Part shown: in pieces, positions 57,423-64,000 of the stretch
Position numbering within the stretch: the first letter of the stretch is position 1
Layout: each line of letters opens with the position of its first letter
From: Triglochin maritima
Taxonomy: Eukaryota > Streptophyta > Magnoliopsida > Alismatales > Juncaginaceae
Assembly (NCBI GenBank): GCA_963682175.1
Contig: OY821784.1
Span: forward strand, 25,587,621 to 25,651,620
Reading direction: 5' to 3'
DNA length: 64,000 nucleotides
Program-made: the position numbers and the translations under genes
Notes under the pieces: model-generated
Told to the model about the DNA's origin: nothing
Seen by the model: the letters and a program-made list of their open reading frames with translations, nothing else
The model's database searches: none

Positions 57423-60400
57423 TCATGTAGGAGCATGAATGGTTGAGTGCGAGGGAGGTTCATGAAGGAACATGACCTCCTCGACTTCGGCTGGTGCCCC
57501 CTCCAAGTAGGGTTTGAGGCGTTGTCCATTAACTTTGAACACGTCCCCATTCCCTGGGTTCAAGATTTCAACCGCTCCATGAGGATAAACGGTTTGGACA
57601 ATAAATGGGCCAGACCAGCGACTGCGGAGCTTACCCGCAAACAGATGAAGCCGGGAATTGTAGAGCAACACCTTCTGCCCGGCCGTAAACACCTTTCGCA
57701 TAATCATGCGATCGTGAAACATCTTGGCTCGGGACTTATGAATTTTGGCATTCTCGTACGCATCATTGCGTAACTCTTCTAATTCCACAATGTCGAACTT
57801 ACGTTGTACTCCTGCTTGATCAAGATCCATATTCAGGTTCTTGATCGCCCAGAAAGCACGATGCTCAAGCTCGACGGGTAGGTGGCAAGCCTTGCCGTAC
57901 ACTACCCGATAAGGGGACATACCCAAATTGGTCTTGTACGCGGTGCGGAAAGCCCACAATGCGTCATTCAATTTGGTAGACCAATCCTTCCTCGAGGAAC
58001 TAACCGTCTTCTCAAGAATTTGCTTTAATTGACGGTTAGAGATTTCGACCTGCCCACTAGTTTGCGGATGGTATGGGGTCGCAAGCTTGTGGGTGATCGA
58101 ATACTTCCTCATAAGCGCTTCAAAGGAGCGATTACAGAAGTGGGTACCCCTATCGCTGATTATGGTACGAGGAGTACCAAATCGCGCAAAAATGTCCCTC
58201 AAGAATTTGGTGACCACCTTGTTGTCATTGGTCTTTGTGGGTATAGCCTCAACCCACTTAGACACATAGTCAACGGCCACCAGAATGTAAACATTCCCGA
58301 AAGAGTTCGGGAAGGGACCCATGAAATCGATGCCCCACACATCGAAGATGTCGACAACAAGGACATTTTGCAAAGGCATCATGTCACGTCGACCAATCCT
58401 GCCAAGGCGCTGGCACCTATCACATTGCTTACAAAAGTCGTAAGCATCCTTGAAAAGAGAGGGCCAGTAGAATCCAGATTGGAGCACCTTGGCAGCAGTT
58501 TTCTTTGCTCCAAAGTGTCCTCCACATGCCTTGGAATGGCAGAAATGGAGCACACTTTGGAACTCGGTATCTGGGACGCACCGCCTGAAAATTTGGTCAG
58601 AGCAGTATTTGAATAGGTAGGGGTCGTCCCAGTGAAAGAATCTGACATACGATCTAAATTTGGATTGGTCAGATTTTGACCAACCCACAGGAAATTGCTC
58701 GGTCACGAGGTAGTTCACGATGTCGGCAAACCAAGGGTTATCTTCGATCATGAACAACTGCTCGTCAGGAAATTTATCGTCAATGATTTGGTCCTGTGGG
58801 TTGGTCGTCTCTAGACGAGACAAGTGGTCAGCTACAACGTTTTCACACCCTTTTTTGTCCCGAATCTCGAGATCGAATTCTTGTAACAACAAGATCCATC
58901 TCAAGAGTCGGGATTTTGCATCTTTCTTCGCCATGAGGTGCTTGATGGCTGTGTGATCAGAATAGATAATCACGTGGGAGCCAATCAAGTACGACCGGAA
59001 TTTCTCCAAAGCAAATATGATCGCTAAGAATTCCTTCTCGGTCACAGTGTAGTTCAATTGGGCATCATTGAGTGTTCTACTGGCATAGTAGATCACATGA
59101 GGCAATTTGTCCAATCGTTGCCCAAGCACTGCTCCCACAGCGAAGTCAGATGCATCACACATTAACTCAAAGGGTTCAGTCCACACCGGTGCCTTAATAA
59201 TGGGAGCTGAAGTCAACTCTTTCTTCAAGGTCAAAAAGGCATGGTGGCAATCCGGTGTGAACTCAAAAATGGCATCCTTAGCCAACAAGGCGGTGAGAGG
59301 TCGAGCGATTTTGCTAAAATCCCGAATGAACCGCCGATAGAATCCAGCATGCCCCAAAAAGGCGCGGATATCCTTCACATTACGTGGCGGTGGGAGATTA
59401 GCAATGATACCCACTTTGGCGGGATCGACCTCAATTCCCCTACTTGAGACCACATGTCCAAGTACAATCCCTCGCTTCACCATGAAGTGACATTTCTCCC
59501 AATTGAGAGCGAGGTTCTTCTCACGGCATCGCTTGAGGACAAGGCTCAAGTGATGAAGGCACTCATCAAAGGAAGCGCCAAATATGGAAAAGTCGTCCAT
59601 GAAGATCTCAAGGAAACGCTCAACCATATCGGAGAAGATGCTGATCATACACCTCTGAAACGTTGCCGGCGCATTGCATAACCCAAAGGGCATGCGACGG
59701 TAGGCAAACGTGCCAAAGGGACAAGTGAATGTGGTTTTCTCTTGGTCCTCGGGGGCGATGGGAATTTGGTTGTAACCGGAGTATCCATCAAGAAAACAAT
59801 AGTACTCATGTCCGGCCAACCTTTCCAACATCTGATCAATGAATGGCAACGGGAAATGATCTTTCCGCGTTGCCGCATTGAGCTTGCGATAATCAACGCA
59901 AACTCGCCAGCCAGTTTGCAGGCGTGTCGGGATAAGCTCATTATGCTCATTCTCCACAACCGTCACGCCTGACTTCTTGGGAACCACATGGACAGGACTC
60001 ACCCACGAACTATCAGAGATAGGATAGATAATGCCATGATCCAAGCACTTAAGAACCTCCTTTCGGACGGCTTCTTTCAGTACAGGATTCAATCTCCGTT
60101 GTGGGTCCCTGCGGGGCCTAGAATCCTCTTCCATGTGGATCCGATGCTGAACAATACCAGGGCTAATTCCCTTGATATCCTTCAAGGACCACCCGATCGC
60201 CTCTTTGTTTTCAAAGAGTACTCTTTTGAGGGCAACCTCTTGATCTTTTTCAAGATCAGAAGCAATAATGAGTGGCAAGGTCTCATTATCCCCTAAAAAG
60301 ATGTACTTTAGGTTATCGGGGAGCGGTTTAAGCTCGACCAGAGGTGGGTCCTTGTCGGATTCAGAGTAAATCTCAAGTGGCTCAAGGGCCACGGGGTAAG

Positions 60401-62981
60401 AGGAGCAAGCACCCAGATGTGCCTCCTCGTCCAGAGATATGCTGGCGGATTCCTCAAGATCCTCTTCACTCGCAACCTGATCATTAGGCACCTCAATAAT
60501 ATGTCGATGTGAGTCGAACATGCCTAATGAATCGGGCTCATCCGTGTCCTGGATGAAATTAGCTCCGACTGAGTCGTCGAAGAGCCCAGGTTGCTTACCA
60601 AGAGTGAAGATGTTGAAATCCGCCGTGAGGTTTCCAAAAGACAACCTCATCAAGCCATTGCGACAATTGATCAAGGCATTAGATGTCGCAAGAAATGGCC
60701 TCCCAAGGATTACAGGAATTTGTCCTTGTGGGTTGGACACGGGTTCGGTATCCAAGATGATGAAATCAACTGGAAATACGAACTCACCCACCTTGATAAG
60801 GACATCCTCCACACTCCCTCGTGGGATTTTGACGGATCTATCAGCCAACTGGAGGGTTGTCCTCGTTGGTTTAAGATCGCCTATCCCAAGGTTGACATAG
60901 ACTGAGTAAGGCAAGAGATTCACAGATGCCCCCAAATCCAATAGAGCTTGAGAGATGGTCACATTCCCAATCGTGCAAGAGACAGTTGGACAACCAGGGT
61001 CCTTGTACTTGACAGTCATGGGTTGTGTCAATATGGAGCTCACATTGGCGGCCAAGAAGGCCTTCTTGGGCACATTTGTTTTTCTCTTGGTGGTGCAAAG
61101 GTCTTTGAGGAACTTGGCATACGGTGGCATTTGTTGAACAACGTCCAACAACGGGATGTTCACCTTTACTTGCCTAAGTACCTCAACGATCTTATCCCAA
61201 TGCTCATCACGTTTTTTAGTCAACCGATGAGGGAATGGTGCCTTGGGGACATAGGAATCACGTGGAGGAGTCTCAGAATTAGGTTCCTTGACAGGCTCAA
61301 GACTCTCCTCGGAAGACTTGCCAACAGGGTTGGCTTCCGGCATGTTCACATTGTTGTCAACGACCCTTCCCGATCTCAAGGTATGAATAACATTAGCATG
61401 TTGGGAAGGGTCACTTTCAACATTGTGTACATTCTGCCTGGTATTAGCAGGCTGACCCCTGGGATTTACCACAGGTTGACTCGGGAATTGACCCTTCTCG
61501 CGTTCATGGAGCTGATGAGCCAACTGGCTTACTTGCATTTCCAATGCTTTGACCGTATTATTGTTGGCCGCAAGCATGGATTGAGTGCTCTGCATGAATG
61601 CTTGAAGGGTTTGTTCAATGGTAGAGTCCTTAGGGTCAACCCGCTGGGGTTGTGGAGTCTGGTTAGAATAACCCGACGAAGAGGCCTGACCAGGTTGGTA
61701 ATTTTGGTGCTGAGACCTTTGATGTGGGGGTTGGTAGGTCGCCGATGGGCGTGGAGGATGATAAGGTGGAGGTTGAGGTTGAGCGTGCGAGCTCTGACCG
61801 TGTCCTCCACTAGACCCCCAAGAGAAGTTAGGATGGTTACGCCATCCCGGGTTATAGGATTGACTGTACGGGTCGTTTCGGGGCCTTTGTTGATACATCG
61901 CATTTGCATGCTCAGTATCTCTGGGAGCGTAAGCGCACTCCAAGTCATCATGTCCCGACAGTCCACACCTAGTACACCCGGGAGTAGCGACCTGAGCTAC
62001 AGGAGCTCGGTCCATCTCCAAACTCTCTATCCTACGCATGAGAGCAGCCATTTTCGCCTCAGACGCGATAGTTGACTCAACATGATATGATCCAGCTCGA
62101 CCAGAAGACCTGGCGGCTGGTGGCTCTCTCATGGTGTCCCACTCGAAGGTGCGCTCAGCCATGGATTCAAAAGTGTCCCATGCCTCCTCGATGGGTTTCA
62201 TTTGGAAGTCACCCTGACACATCGACTCCAACAATGTGCGGGTGTTGTAGTTGATGCCCTCATAAACAATCTGGCACAGCTGCCATAGCTCAAGTCCATG
62301 ATGAGGGCATTGCTGGAGAAGGTCCTTGAACCTCTCAAAGAAACCATGAAAAGATTCGGTCTCGGTCTGATACATTTGATGTATCTGGTGCCGTATCTGT
62401 TGAGTTTTCCTTTGAGGGAAAAATCTCTTCAGAAAGACGGTCACAAAGTCATCCCAAGACCGAATCGAGCTCGCCGGGAGGCTATACATCCATTTCTTCG
62501 CATTATCCTTCAATGCGAACGAAATCATCCTCAACCGGACAGAATCCTCGTCAAGCTGTTGAAGCTTGAACATGGAGCATACTTCCTCGAATTCGCGTAT
62601 AAAAATATACGGATCCTCCTTATTGGCAGTAAAGGTTGGAAGCATGCTCACATACTGAGGTTTCAGCTCATAGTTGTTCCCGCGAGCAGGGGGAACAACT
62701 ATGCAAGAAGGTTGCGCGGCCCGAACAGGATGGGTCCGCTCCCACAAGGTCATCGGCCTATCATGTCGAGCTAAAGGTGGTGGTGCACCTAGAACTCGAT
62801 CCTGACCGAATCTCCCTTCCTCTCGAGTCAGAGGAGGAGGAGAAGGAGGTCTACGTGGTGGTGGAAACGGACCGAGGTAGTCCATGTATGGAACCCGGTC
62901 CCCTTCGCCACCACGAGACGACTCGGCCTCTTGCTCCAAAGGAGCACGAGGCGGAGATGGTCGATCACCAAGATCTTCCAT
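57423..62981 (-). CDS. Gag-pol polyprotein of the autonomous gypsy element
   Basis: One uninterrupted frame of 1852 codons. The open frame extends 30 codons further upstream to 63071, but ATG 62981 aligns with the start codons of elements A, B and C and lies after the leader stem. Domains: proline-rich N-terminus; capsid-like gag (about 105-285); zinc knuckle CX2CX4HX4C (C336, C339, H344, C349); protease with DLG at 682-684 and ILGRPF at 758-763; RT with D1065 and FMDD at 1127-1130. RNase H has D1276, E1317, D1342 and D1385. Integrase has zinc ligands H1482, H1489, C1520 and C1523 and the DDE triad D1552, D1610, E1646 (35 residues between the last two). The C-terminus has [11 protein letters not shown]. 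The order PR-RT-RH-IN defines Ty3/gypsy; the DLGAS protease and primer site suggest the Athila/Tat clade. All key residues are present, so the product may be functional. Confidence 0.96.
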   Translation of the reverse strand: MEDLGDRPSPPRAPLEQEAESSRGGEGDRVPYMDYLGPFPPPRRPPSPPPLTREEGRFGQDRVLGAPPPLARHDRPMTLWERTHPVRAAQPSCIVVPPARGNNYELKPQYVSMLPTFTANKEDPYIFIREFEEVCSMFKLQQLDEDSVRLRMISFALKDNAKKWMYSLPASSIRSWDDFVTVFLKRFFPQRKTQQIRHQIHQMYQTETESFHGFFERFKDLLQQCPHHGLELWQLCQIVYEGINYNTRTLLESMCQGDFQMKPIEEAWDTFESMAERTFEWDTMREPPAARSSGRAGSYHVESTIASEAKMAALMRRIESLEMDRAPVAQVATPGCTRCGLSGHDDLECAYAPRDTEHANAMYQQRPRNDPYSQSYNPGWRNHPNFSWGSSGGHGQSSHAQPQPPPYHPPRPSATYQPPHQRSQHQNYQPGQASSSGYSNQTPQPQRVDPKDSTIEQTLQAFMQSTQSMLAANNNTVKALEMQVSQLAHQLHEREKGQFPSQPVVNPRGQPANTRQNVHNVESDPSQHANVIHTLRSGRVVDNNVNMPEANPVGKSSEESLEPVKEPNSETPPRDSYVPKAPFPHRLTKKRDEHWDKIVEVLRQVKVNIPLLDVVQQMPPYAKFLKDLCTTKRKTNVPKKAFLAANVSSILTQPMTVKYKDPGCPTVSCTIGNVTISQALLDLGASVNLLPYSVYVNLGIGDLKPTRTTLQLADRSVKIPRGSVEDVLIKVGEFVFPVDFIILDTEPVSNPQGQIPVILGRPFLATSNALINCRNGLMRLSFGNLTADFNIFTLGKQPGLFDDSVGANFIQDTDEPDSLGMFDSHRHIIEVPNDQVASEEDLEESASISLDEEAHLGACSSYPVALEPLEIYSESDKDPPLVELKPLPDNLKYIFLGDNETLPLIIASDLEKDQEVALKRVLFENKEAIGWSLKDIKGISPGIVQHRIHMEEDSRPRRDPQRRLNPVLKEAVRKEVLKCLDHGIIYPISDSSWVSPVHVVPKKSGVTVVENEHNELIPTRLQTGWRVCVDYRKLNAATRKDHFPLPFIDQMLERLAGHEYYCFLDGYSGYNQIPIAPEDQEKTTFTCPFGTFAYRRMPFGLCNAPATFQRCMISIFSDMVERFLEIFMDDFSIFGASFDECLHHLSLVLKRCREKNLALNWEKCHFMVKRGIVLGHVVSSRGIEVDPAKVGIIANLPPPRNVKDIRAFLGHAGFYRRFIRDFSKIARPLTALLAKDAIFEFTPDCHHAFLTLKKELTSAPIIKAPVWTEPFELMCDASDFAVGAVLGQRLDKLPHVIYYASRTLNDAQLNYTVTEKEFLAIIFALEKFRSYLIGSHVIIYSDHTAIKHLMAKKDAKSRLLRWILLLQEFDLEIRDKKGCENVVADHLSRLETTNPQDQIIDDKFPDEQLFMIEDNPWFADIVNYLVTEQFPVGWSKSDQSKFRSYVRFFHWDDPYLFKYCSDQIFRRCVPDTEFQSVLHFCHSKACGGHFGAKKTAAKVLQSGFYWPSLFKDAYDFCKQCDRCQRLGRIGRRDMMPLQNVLVVDIFDVWGIDFMGPFPNSFGNVYILVAVDYVSKWVEAIPTKTNDNKVVTKFLRDIFARFGTPRTIISDRGTHFCNRSFEALMRKYSITHKLATPYHPQTSGQVEISNRQLKQILEKTVSSSRKDWSTKLNDALWAFRTAYKTNLGMSPYRVVYGKACHLPVELEHRAFWAIKNLNMDLDQAGVQRKFDIVELEELRNDAYENAKIHKSRAKMFHDRMIMRKVFTAGQKVLLYNSRLHLFAGKLRSRWSGPFIVQTVYPHGAVEILNPGNGDVFKVNGQRLKPYLEGAPAEVEEVMFLHEPPSHSTIHAPT

Positions 62982-64000
62982 CTCAGAAGTATGCACTCTC
63001 TCGAGCCGAGCGCTCTCACCAGAACGAGCCCAACCTCGCATAAAAATGCTCGACTCGACTCTAACAAACACACAACAGAAGGTGTACTAGAGGAGGAGAC
63101 TAAACGTAGAGAATAGATGAGGAGATGACTCAGATGAGGAGGGAAGAATCCCTAGAGCTAGCGTGGGTAGTGGGATCAGGAAGAAGCCTAACTAACAAGC
63201 ACGGCTCAAACAATGTAAGGCAATGGGTCCTTAAGCTAGACGACGCCTAACTTCGAGGTCACTAGCCTCGACACGCCTCACCTCCCTACAACGAGGACCA
63301 CAATGCCCAGCAAGTGATACCAGATCCGGAGATCCAGTACCTCCTACTATCGACAAGGTAGGCAACGCCGATCAGGTCATGACGGTCTCGACTAGATTAC
63401 TCTCCTAGTGCGTCCGAATTCCTTAGGGCCAATGTCTACTTGCTTTTAGTTAAGGCTTTATTAAGAGTGGTTTTTGGGGCCAAGGAAAGGGTGATGAAAT
63501 CCCCCACCTTATCTTTTATGGGACAGCCCCTCCTTAGTAGCGATTTGATCCTAGATCTAGCAATCAATCGCTCCAATCAACGCTCTCTCACTCTTGTCCC
63601 GATGCACCTTACTAACTAATGCATGAAAGAAACATGCATGAATGAGGGATGTGGGTGCACGTACCTCACGCCAGCAATCAACGACAAAATGTAAAGAAAA
63701 GAAAAGACAAATGCATGCAAGGTCTACCAATGGTGCATGACCTAGATGGCAAGAAGTCTAATCTTTTGCTTTGAGTTTTATGGTCCAAGTTGATTAATGG
63801 GGGAGTGATTAATGATCTGGGAGCAAACCAGAGGTCAAAGCATGCAAAATTGGGCTCCCAGATAACAAAAATTACAGCACTAACTAACAGTAAAAATTTC
63901 AAGTCCAGAAACTCTCACCAGGCCGCCAATTGGCGGTCTTCAACCGCTGATTGGCGGTCTGTTTAAATCTTCTGTTCCCCAAATTTCTCCTGTAGCCTCC
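62982..64000 (-). mobile_element. 5' leader of the autonomous element (incomplete)
   Basis: It is collinear with the leaders of A and B. The stem lies in reverse as tcgagccga (63001-63009) and tcgactcga (63050-63058), one G-U pair replacing an A-U pair. The paired palindrome is at 63921-63959. The primer site and 5' LTR are beyond 64000. Confidence 0.85.
63921..63959. promoter_or_regulatory. Paired 18-bp palindrome in the autonomous leader
   Basis: ggccgccaattggcggtc and aaccgctgattggcggtc are separated by 3 nt. The arrangement matches the leaders at 29313-29350 and 42834-42872 and the LTR copies. Confidence 0.72.

Larger units (their letters stand above)
54284..64000 (-). mobile_element. 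Autonomous Ty3/gypsy element (Athila/Tat type), 5' LTR outside window
   Basis: In plus-strand order it has the 3' LTR (54284-55827), polypurine tract, 3' UTR, a single gag-pol frame and the leader up to the window edge. The leader at 63921-63959 carries the same paired palindrome as the non-autonomous elements. The element exceeds 9.7 kb in the window. No env-like frame exists between pol and the 3' LTR. Of all elements here it is the only one with complete coding capacity. The left flank catat (54279-54283) is the expected target duplication. Confidence 0.93.

Noticed and set aside
58029..58616. Plus-strand open frame of 195 codons opposite integrase
   Set aside because: Antisense of the integrase coding region, with no family features.
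60948..62075. Long open frame (375 codons) on the plus strand opposite gag-pol
   Set aside because: It is the antisense shadow of the gag and protease region; it has no recognisable domain and its composition follows the opposite coding strand.
1..64000. Ordinary host genes or tRNA genes
   Set aside because: No conserved non-transposon protein domain, exon set or tRNA cloverleaf could be supported by reading the sequence; a similarity search could still find one in the unassigned parts (1-3000, 11387-12777, 39430-40060).

Overview
This window is from a plant nuclear genome, almost certainly a flowering plant and probably a eudicot. That is judged only from the transposon families: Ty3/gypsy of the Athila/Tat type with a tRNA-Asp-like primer site, SIRE-like Ty1/copia, hAT, MULE and CACTA. 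I see no ordinary host gene, tRNA or rRNA. It is a heterochromatin-like stack of nested transposons.

Layout. 1-5.5 kb: old unassigned DNA with degenerate repeats and a decayed Ty1/copia gag-pol. 5.5-12.8 kb: a truncated gypsy LTR, a long foldback, a SIRE-like copia LTR split by a complete but dead hAT element (7538-10081), and the end of a CACTA element. 12.8-21.2 kb: gypsy LTRs nested in one another. A minus-strand element (13967-19870, TSD GGGGT) has lost gag to RT and carries a solo LTR (TSD TCATT) inside its integrase. 21.2-32.2 kb: two plus-strand non-autonomous gypsy elements with a solo LTR between them, the second holding a hAT-type MITE. 32.2-41.3 kb: a copia-like LTR full of small palindromes, arrays of an 85-90 bp repeat with internal inverted repeats, and a MULE (35785-38689) with a dead FAR1-type transposase. 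41.3-48.3 kb: a two-LTR non-autonomous gypsy element. 48.3-54.3 kb: nested LTRs in both orientations. 54.3-64 kb: a minus-strand autonomous gypsy element with an unbroken gag-pol frame of about 1850 codons; its 5' LTR lies beyond the window.

How they fit together. The autonomous element at the right end encodes all the enzymes. The non-autonomous elements share its primer site, polypurine tract, U3 sequence, 5' leader stem and palindromes, and parts of its protein (gag zinc knuckle and the protease-RT linker). They lack capsid, protease, RT, RNase H and integrase. They read as a parasite/partner system. The non-autonomous family keeps its own roughly 480-500 codon frame, whose C-terminal segment has no counterpart in the autonomous polyprotein.

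The most distinctive signal is an 18-bp palindrome (gaccgccaattggcggtc), often present as two copies separated by exactly 3 nt. It occurs both in the LTR U3 and in the untranslated leader of autonomous and non-autonomous members. A second palindrome lies next to the LTR TATA box.
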